Of a stretch of DNA of 64,000 bases, positions 39,101-46,271 are shown piece by piece. The stretch spans positions 3,090,501-3,154,500 of the forward strand of contig NC_064773.1 in NCBI RefSeq assembly GCF_011397635.1, given 5' to 3'. A program made the translations under genes and the position numbers. This stretch comes from Epinephelus fuscoguttatus. Its lineage: Eukaryota; Chordata; Actinopteri; Perciformes; Serranidae. The notes beneath the pieces were generated by a model. That model saw only the letters and a list, made by a program, of their open reading frames with translations. It was not told where the DNA came from and did not search any database. Each line of letters starts with the position of its first letter. The stretch's first letter is position 1.

Positions 39101-42100
39101 CTTATGGGACAGCTTTGAAGCATTCTTCTTTTTTTCTTTCTTAATGCTTTGCAAAGTATCGGATCGGACTCAGTTTCAAAATGAAGGACTCGGTATCGGA
39201 TCGGATGCAAAAAAAAATGTGATCGGGACATCCCTACAAGTAATAATTATAAAATTAGGGCCTTCAGCCCTCATGAGGTCAGACCCTGATGGTGGTGTTC
39301 TCATTTCTAAAACCATGCATAGGAGCCATACTAAATAAGTACATATAGTCAAAAGCCAAAAATGGCATGCACCAAAATAGCATTAGACAATTTCTACAAC
39401 CAGGCTTTCCCCTCACCATCTGCGTCGCCAATTTCCTGTCTCCATAATGCTTGAAAGCATGGGTCAAAGTTTCTCCCATCAAGTCTGCTTTTATAGATCA
39501 CAATTTTTCTGTGGGAAGTGGCGTATGTCTCCTCCATCCTGAAGGTGTTGGATGGATTTGAGGTCAAGTTCTTCTCGAAAAAACTGGGATAAGCCTTTCT
39601 TTATGGAGCTGCTTTGTGTCTGGTTGAAACAGGAAGTCGACAAACACAAAGTATTCATTGGAGCCAAAACCAAACCGACCAAAAATATGACGGTGTTCAT
39701 ATACTTTTGGCCACGGTAGAGGATTTGCAGGAGCTTAAACTGACACTACACACACACACACACACACATACACACATGATATCCCGCAGGATGTCAGCTG
39801 TGATGTGTTTACTGTCAGCTGTTTGTTAATGGTGCTTTAAGTCCTTCATTCACACACTGAGTGTCTTAATGGCGTGTTTGTGTCTCACTGAATCTATTTC
39901 TGTTCAGCTCACGACTTCATGCAGCTGCGAAACAAAAACCAGTCGGACTGAAACTCTTCTGACGCTCATACGGACAAAAATACAACAACATGTAATTCAG
40001 CAGTTCACTGCTGCACTGCCGTTTTTATCTGTGCATGTTTCAGCATTCAGATATTTAACTCCTGATTCGACCTGATCTGATGCATCAAATTAAACCTCAT
40101 CCACAGGAAATACAACGATTTAACCAGTTCAGCACCATGTCTGTATGAATTAATGTGTCCAAGTTCAACTGCTGGATATTGAAAATGTATAATTCATAAA
40201 TCAATTTTTATATTTAAAGAAATCCATTAAAGCTACACTGATAAGCTTCTGTCAGATATCTATTATCTTAATGTGTGTTCTAACTAATTTAATTAGCTCA
40301 CATTAATTTTGTTCTCTGTTTTCAACAAAGCCATTAATACTTGTTTGACTACTGTCCTACATAAAAATTCTTTAGTGATCAGCATATAAATTAAACGTGT
40401 GATCAATAGCATTTTAACATCACTGAAACAGCAAAGGAAATGCAAATGAATGCACCGTTGTGGAGATAAACAGTTGATGGATCGAATGTGTAACTCTCTG
40501 CTGTTCTAAATATCCGATGAAGACAAAAATGGCGAAATATAATATACAGTGCAACTAATAACAACCACATCAAGGTGACAAAACCTTTGTCATATATTAC
40601 AAGAAAAAGTCACATATTCCAAAATGTTACTTACAAATTTCCACATCAAAATATACTTCGAGTACCAGACGTAAAACTATTTATTTTGCAGACTGGCCCA
40701 TTTTAGAAAAACATAAATTATATTATTGGATTATAATAACTGATAACGTGTTCTTCACTTAAATGTTGCAGCTGGTAAAAGTTAACTAGTCAACTAAATA
40801 AATAGTTTATTATGTTTTGTATACTTGCAAAGTAGCTTAAGTTATTCAATGACAATATTTCCCTCTGAGTTGAAGTGGAGTCTAAGTATAAGCAAAAACG
40901 TACAAGTACCCCACATAAAAACTTCATAATTTACGAGGTAAGTATTTAATGACATATATTTTATGTTGTAGAACAATACGTGAAAGTCTCTTACTCTTTG
41001 TAAACTACCGAACTTCTTTCAGGCATTTAATCAAAAACCCATAGACGTCAAGACAAACGTGACGTGAACTCTAAGTGTTAAATTTCCTGCATCACTCTGT
41101 GGTGTAAGAAACAGTTACCTTTGGGTTGAGGACCAGCTGTTGCTCATCAAAGTGCAGCAGAGCCACCGAGTTCGACTCTGAGTTGTTGACGAAGATCTGC
41201 AGGCAGGGATAAAGAGACGTCCCCTTACAGTCCGCACCGCACGTAAACACACACTCGAACATCTCCTCCGGACGCAACACCGACACCACCTGGACCAAGA
41301 GAGATTGACATTTTTAACTAACTTATTCTTGGAAAACTTAAAACCAGTTTCGCACATTTATTATTATTTTATTGGGAATTGATTGACTGCTAAACCTTTG
41401 TCAAACACCAACATAAAGCGGCGATATTTGGCGAGTTGGAATGAGAATGCGATGGTTTATCTGCTTGAATACAAGCTGCTAATGTTAGCAAGTCTGGCTA
41501 ACTAGCTTACTACCTCTTGTAGTACCCAAATATATCAATTAGTCCTCTTAGTACTTTGACATACATTTAAAACTAAAAACATACTGTTTGAAAATACAAA
41601 GTGTGTAAACCAAGCTAAGCTAAGCTAAGCTAAGCAGCCAAACAGGGTTATATTAAAACAACATAACAATCCTATGTCATAGTTGTTCTTATGATATAAT
41701 ACTAACTCTACACTGGTACATAAATATGCTCTGAATTCATGTCTCCTAGCCTACATGGATCAGTTTACCTTGGATCATTAGCTTTAGCCTCTGTCTTTTT
41801 TTAGCACAACATAATGTATGCAATTATGAAGTGTAGATCATGTGCATATTAAATTCTTTTTATAGTGGCCTACTTTCAAAACAGATAAGCAGAAAACATA
41901 TGTTGGCAGCAGATAACTTTTTCAACTGATCCATTAAGATATCGTTAGCCTAATTAGCTAGCTATCTAGTTAAGACAGGTGTCATTTTAGCAAAAATGAC
42001 AGAAATGAGAGCTACTTTTGTCTGAAATCAAGGACCCGTTGTTTTATAAACTACTTTAAAATTTCATCGTAAATCTGCTATGTTGTTACAAAGTAGTGCA

Positions 42101-45100
42101 GGCATGAGTCCAAAACCCCCAAAATAAGTTAGCATTTTAGCATTCACAGTTCCCTCGTCTCAAAGTCAGTGGGTTTCTTGTTAGATGTCTGAAATTGGGT
42201 CAGTGGTTCACACAAACTTGTGAGATTTTCATGTTTTGTTCTATGGCATAAAAAAGTAAGTAAATGTTACTCGAATTTTGAAAGTAAGTAAGGTGGTTGT
42301 GAACAAGCGACTAAATGAGACCACAAAATGTCATCATGTCAAACGGGAACTGCCCATTGGTTTGACATCCCATTGTTCCGACCATATTAAACTCATTGTT
42401 CCGAAGTCCGTTCCAAAATCATCATGATGCCCTGTGGTTAAGGTCTGGTTAGGTTTAGGCACAAAAACCACTTGGTTAGGGTCAGGAAAAGATCATGGTG
42501 TGGGTTAAAATGAAAAAGAAAGTGACAAACACATAAGTCGTGAGCCTGCTCCGCCTCAAGCCGGTTGCGGCGCACCATACGCCCGCCGCGAGCCGTTCAG
42601 CACCGCGGACAGTCGGACTAATGGGATGTCGAACCAATGGGCTGTCGAACCAATGACACAGACCCATGTCAAACATGGCTTTACAGCCTCATTGTGGTGA
42701 CAACGTTAAGTCATGCAACTGTGGTTTTGTGCATTTATAGCCTACAATTGGCTGTTTACGTCTGCCGATTGCATTTACACTTCAAAAATCATAAAAGTTG
42801 TGTTCATTTGTGAAGATGATCTTGATGAAAAACAAAACCACAAGTTTATTTTCGGCAAAAATCCAAAGTGTAACGGAGAAGTCAAACTAGCTTTTTGTCG
42901 AGGGAACCACCTCAACGCTGAATTTTGGATCAGCCAAGAAAAAAACGTCATCACTGCAGCTCTCTAGGGAGTTCTAGTTTAAAATAAGTGTTTAAGACAT
43001 TAGCTGGTCAGAGATAGCATTTTCAACCAACTCATGGAGCTATCGTTAGCCTAATTAGCTAGCTGGCTAATTAAAACAGACATTTCAATAGTAGTATAGT
43101 TGGCTAAAAATGAGAAGCTATTTTTACTTGTCTCTGAAATTAAGGAGCCACTGTTTTAAATATTTGCCTACTATGAATTTTGATGGTAAATCTGCCATGT
43201 TATTGTTGTAAACTAAGCTTAGTGAACAGTCAATGTACTGGAAGAGTTTGTTTGTACATGTAACTGTTGTTAAGATGTGAGTCCAGACACCGATCTCGGA
43301 TATTAAACTCGAATATGTGAGTGATTTAGATTAAAATAGAGTGATGGCTGTATTTCTTCTTCCTGCTCATTAAAGCACTGAAACAACAGCTGCAGGCAGG
43401 AAAATAAATATCGATACATGGTAAAGAGACAATCAATCAATGCAGATTTGATAAAAGTCAGACCTCTCTTCATCACTCAGGGAAATGCAATAAAGTCCAA
43501 GTATTGTGATTTATGTTATATTAAGCTGTGGATTAGTGGATGACAGAGTGGACTCTCTCTGCCTCATCATGGCTTTGTGATTTAGAGACAAAAAAACAAA
43601 AGGTTTCCACTCTCTGTAATGCACGAACATTATTTCAGGACGATGCAATAAGCTAACAGCCAAATAAATCAAGCTGGCATGAATTCATCATCCACAGTAA
43701 AAAGCCAGGACTGCCGGCCCCAGCTGTAATTTATGTCATGAAAACTCCCAACAGTTCTGAAACGCTGTGCAAACAGTTTCAATAATCCACAGTGGAAAGT
43801 GACGCAGCGTAAAGAACCAAATGACCCGAAGGAGAAAAAACCCACTTTGTATCGACAATAAAAAAGATTCAAATAAAAAAAGGCCCGAGGATTTAACTTT
43901 TTAGGAAAACTCTTCTGCTATTCTGCTACAAAAGGAAATAGATGATTTTTACAACCCAACAGGACAGAATATTTAAATTCAAAATACAACAATATATTTT
44001 AATCTATCACACAGATTTACAGCATTTCTTGAGTCGTGACTCTGTTTTATACCAAAGTTAACTTAAGGAACTTAAAACAACTAATTTGACATGTTTCTGC
44101 TGCTGTTATCCTTTGTTTTACCTTTTTGAATTGCTTTAAAAAACAAAAATGTTGGCAACACTTCAGAGACTCTTAGAAACCTTCAGTGAGCTCATCTGCA
44201 AATAAAGAAACCCCAGGTGGGATTCTCAGATTTAATGACCTCCCAAAATAGAACCAAGCCTGAGAGGTGAGGCTGCACTTTTACACTAATCAGATGTAAA
44301 TACAACTTTGTAGTAATGTTCTGAAAAAAGAAGATGGTCAGCATGTTTTGGGCTGATGAATGAGAAACAGAATACATCACTAGATGAGTGAAAACTTTAA
44401 TGTGCAGGTGGCGCTAGATGAAAAATCAGGGTCGTCACATAACCTCGAAGGTTCCTGAGAAAAGCTCAGTTAACCAGATGTAAATTTGCCGAACCAACAA
44501 GTTCGTCTTCATCCTCAAAGTCACTAACATTAAAGATCATATCATCATAATGTGACATAGACGACTTCTTCAAGTGTTGTTTTGTTCGACCAACAGTCAA
44601 TAAAGTTGATAAATCAACAAAACTGTGATTATCTGTTGATTAACTCATTGTTTTAGCATTAATTACTACTTCTAGCACTGCTATTGATACTACACTGATA
44701 CTATTAACTAACAGAAAACCCATCCGCAGGAAGTATTAGTACCTCTTTACGGCAATCTGACCAACACTACTATATTTAAAAGTTAGATACTGGGTTTAAC
44801 ATCAATACCAACAAAAATACTTTTAAATGGGCAATTCAAAAATGACAATACTTCAACTTCTACTACTACTTAATACTAAGACTAATAATAAATACTTTTA
44901 TCAATACCACAAGAACACATACACCACTGTAAGAAGTTACACAATGATTAGTGGCACTACTAATTTGGACACCTGTTGATATAATGAATACATATACTGC
45001 TACTACTGCTCTTCTATTAATACCACAATCCATAGTAATTTTGACAATACTGATAGTAATAGTGATAAAAAATACACCATTGTAAGAAGTTACATTAGAA

Positions 45101-46271
45101 CTATTAATGGTAATGACACTGCTAAAAATAACAATAAACACGCACTGAGCTCCTTTTCAAACTAGGACTTCCCCTCAGAAGTTTGTTACTAGTCTTATAC
45201 GAAAATACTTAGATGTAATATTGCTGCGACACCATAGCCAACTAAATATAGCTCAATAAATGACAACAGTACCATCAATATCAAAACACACAACGATTAG
45301 TAGCACCACTAATTTGGACACCTGTTAACAATGACTACATTACTAATACAAATACTACTACTGCTACTCTGAATGACAACAATACTGACAATAATAGTAA
45401 GAAAAATACTTCTATGAGTACTACAGCACTGTAAAAAGTGGTGTAGTACTCTAAACCTAATATTAATTGCAAAAACACTGCTAAAAATAAAAGTCACATT
45501 ATGACAATATTAATTAAAGCACTTCTACAAATACCACAAACAAAAATACACCACTGTAAGAAGCTACTCTGAATATGACACGATACCAATAAAAGTCAAG
45601 TTTTAACTAATACTGCCTCCACCAACTCCCCAACTACTACACCACTACTCCTTAAAACTTTGATACTAGTATGCATATTAAATTTAATCTTAATATGATA
45701 CAAAAATAGGTGTAATATTCAATACTGCTGCAACAATCAGTACAACTAATAAAAGCTTAATACTGATAATGACCTCCACAGACTAGTACTATCACCATTA
45801 CTAATACTAGTACATTACACTGTTGTGGTTATAAAAACCACAGTAATTTTGACCATACTAATAAAAATACTTCTGTTAGTACCACGGGAGCAAATACACC
45901 ACTGTAAGAAGTTACTATGAAAATGACACTGAACAGAATAACAGTAAAAGTAGAGTACTGAGCTCCTGTTTTAACTCACACTGCCTCCACTACTCCTCAA
46001 ACTACTACAACTACTAAGCTTTTACTTCTCCACCGGAGGAGCACAGATCTGAGGCTCCGGAGGCAGCGGATCAGCGGCTGCTCGGAGCTCGTGTATCCGG
46101 GCTCACCGTGCAGTTGGCCGGCTTGCTCTGCAGGCTCTGCAGGGTCGGGCTGAGCCAGCAGAAGCCCAGGATGAAGAGGCTGAGGATCCCGCAGGCGATC
46201 AGGAACAAGCCCAGCCTGATGCTCTTGTCCTCGGCCTCGGAGTACTCGTACGACACCCGGATCTTCGCCAT
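16136..46271 (-). CDS. kcnmb4: kcnmb4, BK channel beta-4 subunit (four-exon gene)
   Basis: The CDS joins 46271-46107, 41289-41119, 21101-20974 and 16460-16136 on the minus strand and encodes 262 residues. The protein is the auxiliary beta-4 subunit of the Slo1/BK calcium- and voltage-activated potassium channel. In mammals it is neuronal, slows gating and confers resistance to iberiotoxin/charybdotoxin. Layout: short cytosolic N-terminus starting [12 protein letters not shown]1 about 18-40, extracellular loop about 41-167, TM2 about 169-193, cytosolic C-terminus. The loop keeps cysteines at 54, 68, 72, 76, 84, 113, 119 and 148, the set expected for four disulfides, plus N-glycosylation sequons at N53 (NCT) and N90 (NNS). 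Residues 1-210 match the family length exactly, up to KRKCS. A further 52 residues follow in frame, which is odd. Introns are 4,817, 20,017 and 4,513 bp, all GT/AG. The identification rests on motif and length agreement with kcnmb4 and is very secure. Confidence 0.97.
16461..17061 (-). other. kcnmb4 intron 3, 3' part
   Basis: AT-rich intron with GCTAACxTTAGC-type motifs. No exon or regulatory element is evident beyond the acceptor of exon 4. Confidence 0.5.
17062..17400. repeat. 60-bp minisatellite, 5.6 copies, in intron 3
   Basis: An exact 60-bp period: each unit contains ACATCAGCTATCAAAGCATT, AAGCTAACGTAACATTAG and CATCTAAGTTACTTGTATTC. Units with CAACT and CATCT alternate for the first four junctions, suggesting growth partly by a 120-bp dimer. 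Confidence 0.95.
17401..18499. other. kcnmb4 intron 3, no feature seen
   Basis: No repeat family or coding signal recognised. Confidence 0.45.
18500..18870. repeat. AAGTA-type repeat copy
   Basis: AGTGTAAGTGGTGGAAGTCC through 'TTTGAGTAAATGTACATGAA', with internal ACATACTACTGGGTAG. Confidence 0.6.
18885..19510. repeat. two tandem copies of a repeat shared with 63075-63510
   Basis: 18885-19245 and 19300-19510 share AACGTTAGCTAGTGxTGCAC, 'GCTGTAGCxGAGCTGAGG', 'GGAAAAAGTCTTTT', 'GGCATCAC' and 'TTGGCTTxAAAGCC'. 63075-63510 has the same order. Non-coding. Confidence 0.65.
19562..19990. repeat. interspersed repeat beginning GGACAGTTCACCC
   Basis: GGACAGTTCACCCAAAATCA is followed by CAGCAATGTCTCTTTCCAG and AAATCATGGACTGTTTACTC. 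From general knowledge this is a common teleost dispersed element. Only one copy is in the window. Short ORFs on both strands are incidental. Confidence 0.55.
19991..20973. other. kcnmb4 intron 3, 5' part
   Basis: Includes an unexplained open stretch at 20067-20252 (61 codons, no homology recognised) and a half X-box GTTGCCATGGGA on the minus strand at 20862-20873. No gene called. Confidence 0.4.
20974..21101 (-). CDS. kcnmb4: kcnmb4 coding exon 3
   Basis: Encodes residues 113-154 and the first two bases of codon 155. It carries CSYVPPC, the DNQKN block and [11 protein letters not shown], with cysteines 113, 119 and 148. Acceptor TCCCAG|TGTTCA, donor GGAG|GTGAGA (phase 2). The reading frame in exon 4 completes the split arginine codon exactly as needed. 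Confidence 0.95.
21401..21465. repeat. (CA)n microsatellite in intron 2
   Basis: Two CA runs separated by AAATA, about 65 bp in all, 300 bp upstream of exon 3 in gene orientation. Confidence 0.95.
21523..21536. promoter_or_regulatory. RFX X-box-like site in intron 2
   Basis: GTTGCTATGGCAAT differs from the palindromic X-box GTTGCCATGGCAAC at two bases. It is 420 bp from exon 3. Similar sites at 24179-24192 and 36142-36155. Confidence 0.4.
21990..22180. repeat. old repeat related to 4780-5310
   Basis: Shares TGGGCACAAAAAGAACTTG and the 'GCTGGAAAAGCAGCAATGTC' phrase with 4780-5310 and 33960-34010. Confidence 0.45.
22300..22430. repeat. ERE-type repeat fragment
   Basis: GATCTATACCATCAGCACAG, then ACATGATGATGTCACAGTCA and GACCTTTGACCTTTTGGA, as in 3375-3530. 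Confidence 0.6.
22511..23089. repeat. possible solo LTR or other insertion within the ERE-type repeat
   Basis: A 580-bp block between two parts of the ERE-type repeat. It starts TGTGACAGTC and ends CCACACAACA, carries an AATAAA near its right end, and has an internal partial duplication (GTGAGCTGCCTGTAATGAGCC near 22797 and 22969). No flanking duplication was found, so this is tentative. Confidence 0.3.
23218..23232. promoter_or_regulatory. consensus estrogen response element, intron 2
   Basis: AGGTCACAGTGACCT, identical to the classical vertebrate ERE consensus including the CAG spacer, followed by TGACCTTTGACC direct half-sites. Confidence 0.6.
23339..23353. promoter_or_regulatory. consensus estrogen response element, intron 2
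   Basis: AGGTCACAGTGACCT, 121 bp from the previous one, again followed by TGACCTTTGAC. Confidence 0.6.
23541..24956. other. kcnmb4 intron 2, no exon
   Basis: Holds a (GT)n run at 24017-24040 and an X-box-like GTTGCTATGCCAAC at 24179-24192 in a GC-richer patch (24060-24200) with a CRE-like ATGACATCAT at 24141. Otherwise unremarkable. Confidence 0.45.
24957..25060. repeat. 5' end of ERE-type repeat
   Basis: CTAGAATTACCGCCTCAAAG, then TTGTATACCTCTG, the same start as 3243. It breaks off before the Tc1-like relic. Confidence 0.5.
25265..25610 (+). pseudogene. Tc1/mariner-like transposase relic
   Basis: Across two frames the plus strand retains QQDNAPCH followed by [10 protein letters not shown] and then EHLWDV, the block around the second and third catalytic acidic residues of Tc1-type (DDE/D) transposases. 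Frameshifted and far too short to be active. Confidence 0.75.
25613..26030 (-). pseudogene. second Tc1/mariner-like transposase relic, opposite strand
   Basis: The minus strand reads [20 protein letters not shown], shifts frame near 25900, then [19 protein letters not shown], then [17 protein letters not shown]. These are the C-terminal DDE motifs of a Tc1-type transposase. It lies head to head with the plus-strand relic, within kcnmb4 intron 2. Confidence 0.8.
26130..26470. repeat. ERE-type repeat fragments flanking a LINE-type tail
   Basis: GATCTACACAATCAGCACC and GTCTCCCCTTCTGCTCCTGA at 26150-26220, then AGGTGGATGTTTGTGCCAAA at 26420. They are split by the tail at 26255-26375. Confidence 0.55.
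26255..26375 (-). repeat. retroelement 3' tail (reverse copy of the 58490-58640 family)
   Basis: The reverse complement gives 'TCTGAAGGACAGAGGGATGT', 'AAAGCCCTCTGAGGCAAATT' and 'CAAATGAATCAAATTGAATA', matching the plus-strand copy at 58490-58640. Confidence 0.6.
26850..27236. repeat. 387-bp repeat duplicated at 52640-53030
   Basis: Same order as 52640-53030: CTTCACTGGTTCCTGTGCAG, AGCAAAAGCAGCATGTGTAT, ACCCTACACTTTTCAGGGTT, GGAAGAAACGTATATCTTTT, CATCCACAAAACCAGCCTGA. Non-coding, high identity, so relatively young. Confidence 0.85.
27237..28134. other. kcnmb4 intron 2, no feature seen
   Basis: Short ORFs, one GTGTGTGT patch and ordinary intronic sequence. Confidence 0.45.
28135..28260. repeat. 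AAGTA-type repeat fragment
   Basis: GAGCTCCACCTCAACATACT through 'TTAATACTTAAACTACATTT', matching the internal part of the family. Confidence 0.45.
28285..28431. repeat. repeat A, left half (interrupted)
   Basis: CTAGAGCCAGTGTTTGGTTT, then TACTGTAGAAACACGGTGGT, then ATAAACGTCTCATTATAAGG. The right half resumes at 30196. Other copies at 35265-35350, 55880-55977, 56555-56670 and 57030-57080. Confidence 0.75.
28432..30195. mobile_element. TIR element B inserted in repeat A
   Basis: Ends GGGCCCGTCCCAATATCCCC and, inverted, AGGCCCAATCCCAATACCCC. Subterminal 'CGAGGGGTAG' and 'AAGGGGTAGTGGG' repeats are also inverted. It interrupts repeat A and is itself interrupted by element C. No transposase frame is seen. 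The flanking duplication is unclear. Confidence 0.75.
28731..29809. mobile_element. TIR element C nested in element B
   Basis: Left end GCGAATATGCTTTTCGTAGG and the exact inverse at the right, flanked by the 9-bp direct repeats GTCCTGTTC (28722-28730 and 29810-29818). A 9-bp duplication would fit a Mutator-like mechanism; a 7-8-bp reading cannot be excluded. Interior is non-coding. It has an internal direct repeat (TTCAATATATAAATAATTTC at 29343 and 29397). Confidence 0.85.
30196..30305. repeat. repeat A, right half
   Basis: CAGGTGATTATACACTAAAG, then AATATATCCCCTTGAATCCT, then AAACTGGACCTT. It continues the left half at 28285-28431. Confidence 0.75.
30306..31457. other. kcnmb4 intron 2; (AC)n and unique sequence
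   Basis: (AC)16 at 30427-30458. The rest shows no gene or repeat I recognise. Confidence 0.5.
32575..32604. repeat. (CA)n microsatellite
   Basis: About 15 CA units. Confidence 0.95.
32861..32918. repeat. 16-bp GTGTGTGTGTATGACT minisatellite
   Basis: Three to four units read directly from the sequence. Confidence 0.85.
33091..33815. other. kcnmb4 intron 2, no feature seen
   Basis: GATCTAACAGAGCTTCTTTTG-like phrases occur twice in opposite orientation (33316-33335 and 33411-33432), a small inverted repeat. Otherwise nothing. Confidence 0.4.
33816..33960. repeat. possible SINE-like fragment
   Basis: GGCGGGGCAGTGGTCAGCAC and AGAACCTGGCCCCATTCAAG resemble the head of a common fish retroposon that carries GTGGTGCAGTGGTTAGCAC and TCCTGGGTTCGAATC-type boxes. 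Strongly diverged. Confidence 0.35.
34060..34380. repeat. repeat shared with 57826-58280
   Basis: Shared phrases: GTGGACTCCTGTTTT, 'CATTTCGGCCTTCGCCAT', 'GAAGCGAGGGGCGGATCTGA', 'GGCCATTAGAGGAACTGCAG', 'TTTTTGGCACTT'. It contains a 44-bp palindromic insertion at 34111-34154. Confidence 0.7.
34111..34154. mobile_element. 44-bp palindromic insertion
   Basis: CTTAAAGGATAAC (34111-34123) and GTTATCCTTTAAG (34142-34154) are perfect inverted repeats around an 18-bp loop. The parallel copy at 57850 lacks this segment, so it is an insertion or the remnant of one. Confidence 0.6.
34381..35264. other. kcnmb4 intron 2, T/A-rich
   Basis: Long T-rich tract at 34500-34740 and a (TCTG)n patch at 35075-35096. 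No gene. Confidence 0.5.
35265..35790. repeat. repeat A copies, partly duplicated
   Basis: AGTGGAATATAGAGGGATAT, then CTTTAGCGTATAATCACTTG; CAGAGACCTCTGTGGATAAT; ACCAGGAGAAGTTTCAGCTG; CACCACTAGATGCCACTAAA. A second partial copy occupies 35690-35780. The same family is at 55340-55980. Confidence 0.65.
36084..36117. repeat. (CT)n microsatellite
   Basis: Pyrimidine dinucleotide run directly next to the CpG/X-box cluster. Confidence 0.9.
36130..36300. promoter_or_regulatory. CpG-rich cluster with paired X-box-like sites in intron 2
   Basis: GTTGCCGTGGCGAC (36142-36155) and GTTGCTGTAGCGAC (36202-36215) are spaced 60 bp apart. ATGACGCGCCGTC lies between them, then a TATATTTA element, and local CpG density is well above the surroundings. 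GACG repeats follow at 36277-36297. Candidate enhancer or alternative promoter. Confidence 0.4.
36375..36440. repeat. Tc1-type MITE terminus
   Basis: ACATGGCCAAAAGTATGTGG resembles the conserved TIR start (CTATATGGACAAAAGTATTG type) of a large fish Tc1-derived MITE group. Related ends are at 39694-39718 and 49006-49030. Confidence 0.5.
36441..37769. other. kcnmb4 intron 2, possible eroded retroelement body
   Basis: Includes a 98-codon hydrophobic open frame at 36759-37055 with no recognised homology. Its position upstream of an L2-like tail would allow a decayed LINE, but no reverse-transcriptase motif is visible. Confidence 0.3.
37770..37880 (+). repeat. L2-type LINE 3' tail with (TATCT)10
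   Basis: TGCTGTAACACTGGAATTTC and TTGTGGGATTAATAAAGGTG lead into ten TATCT units (37829-37879). This tail structure is typical of fish L2-clade LINEs. Confidence 0.7.
37881..38265 (+). repeat. second retroelement 3' end with (ATGAA)n tail
   Basis: ACAGGAACCTGCTGAAAACC, then CTGAGTCAGGCCAGTTTTAA, ends CATAAATAAAATGAAATGAA. The poly-(ATGAA) terminus marks a non-LTR retroelement end on the plus strand. Confidence 0.55.
38266..38696. other. kcnmb4 intron 2, no feature seen
   Basis: GCTAACGTAGCTAACATTAG-type sequence and a short 'CGCCACCGCTAGATGGCAG' motif. Nothing called. Confidence 0.45.
38705..39236. mobile_element. hAT-type element with perfect target duplication
   Basis: Ends TAGGGATGTCCC and inverse GGGACATCCCTA, flanked by CAAGTAAT at 38697-38704 and 39237-39244. 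Subterminal GATCGG/CGGATC repeats. Non-autonomous: no transposase. Confidence 0.9.
39280..39540. repeat. MITE copy related to 62770-63053
   Basis: Matching order: CTCATTT, then GCCAAAAATGG, 'CGTGCACCAAAA' / 'CATGCACCAAAA', 'TTTCTACAAxCAGGCTT', 'CTCACCATCTGCxTCGC', 'GGGTCAAAGTTTC'. More diverged than the 63-kb copy. Confidence 0.65.
39745..39776. repeat. (CA)n microsatellite
   Basis: CA run with one TA interruption. Confidence 0.9.
39777..40599. other. kcnmb4 intron 2, no feature seen
   Basis: An RE1 left half-site (TTCAGCACC at 40129-40137) lacks the right half. No gene. Confidence 0.45.
40600..40920. repeat. AAGTA-type repeat copy, diverged
   Basis: CAGACTGGCCCATTTTAGA, 'AAATGTTGCAGCTGGTAAA' and 'ACGTACAAGTACCCCACAT' follow the family order. 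Confidence 0.5.
41119..41289 (-). CDS. kcnmb4: kcnmb4 coding exon 2
   Basis: Encodes residues 56-112 of the extracellular loop. It contains the diagnostic CGADCKGTS and VNNSESNS blocks, four of the conserved cysteines (68, 72, 76, 84) and the N90 glycosylation sequon. The acceptor is GTCCAG|GTGGTG and the donor AAG|GTAACT, both phase 0, so the exon is exactly 57 codons. Confidence 0.96.
41290..42109. other. kcnmb4 intron 1, 3' part
   Basis: Includes a short (AGCTA)5 run at 41612-41636. No exon. Confidence 0.5.
42345..42664. mobile_element. 320-bp TIR element with 10-bp flanking duplication
   Basis: CATGTCAAAC flanks it on both sides (42335-42344 and 42665-42674). Inverted ends contain CCCATTGGTTTGACATCCCA on the left and, reversed, CCCATTGGTTCGACATCCCA on the right. 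The interior includes the GGCACAAAAACCACTTGG phrase and a GC-rich segment. Non-coding. Confidence 0.85.
42596..42616 (+). promoter_or_regulatory. RE1/NRSE-like site inside the intron-1 transposon
   Basis: TTCAGCACC-GC-GGACAG: both half-sites of the REST/NRSF recognition element are perfect and spaced canonically. The last four bases deviate (TCGG instead of CGCC), giving 16 of 21 matches. It lies in intron 1 of a neuronal ion-channel gene. Confidence 0.55.
42841..44859. other. kcnmb4 intron 1, no feature seen
   Basis: Unique-looking intronic sequence. Scattered GCTAACxTTAGC motifs and no coding signal. Confidence 0.5.
44860..46020. repeat. degenerate long-unit tandem repeat next to exon 1
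   Basis: ACACCACTGTAAGAAGTTAC-type blocks at about 44921, 45075, 45548 and 45898; 'CACTAATTTGGACACCTGTT' at 44955 and 45306; 'GAGCTCCTxTTTxAACT' at 45147 and 45961. The sequence is otherwise dominated by ACT/ATA triplets. Units of roughly 350-400 bp have drifted heavily. Confidence 0.6.
46107..46271 (-). CDS. kcnmb4: kcnmb4 coding exon 1
   Basis: Encodes residues 1-55: the cytosolic N-terminus ([20 protein letters not shown]), TM1 (about 18-40) and the start of the extracellular loop, ending ANCT. The ATG has G at -3 and G at +4, a strong vertebrate start context. The donor is ACG|GTGAGC, phase 0. An upstream in-frame ATG exists at 46481, but family homology starts precisely at MAKIRV. Confidence 0.96.

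Larger units (their letters stand above)
42110..42840. repeat. interspersed repeat (copy of 4190-4610) split by a transposon
   Basis: The left part 42110-42334 and right part 42675-42840 align with the uninterrupted copy at 4190-4610. The 42345-42664 insertion separates them. Confidence 0.75.

Noticed and set aside
40129..40149. Second RE1 candidate (TTCAGCACC in intron 2)
   Set aside because: The right half-site GGACAG is missing.
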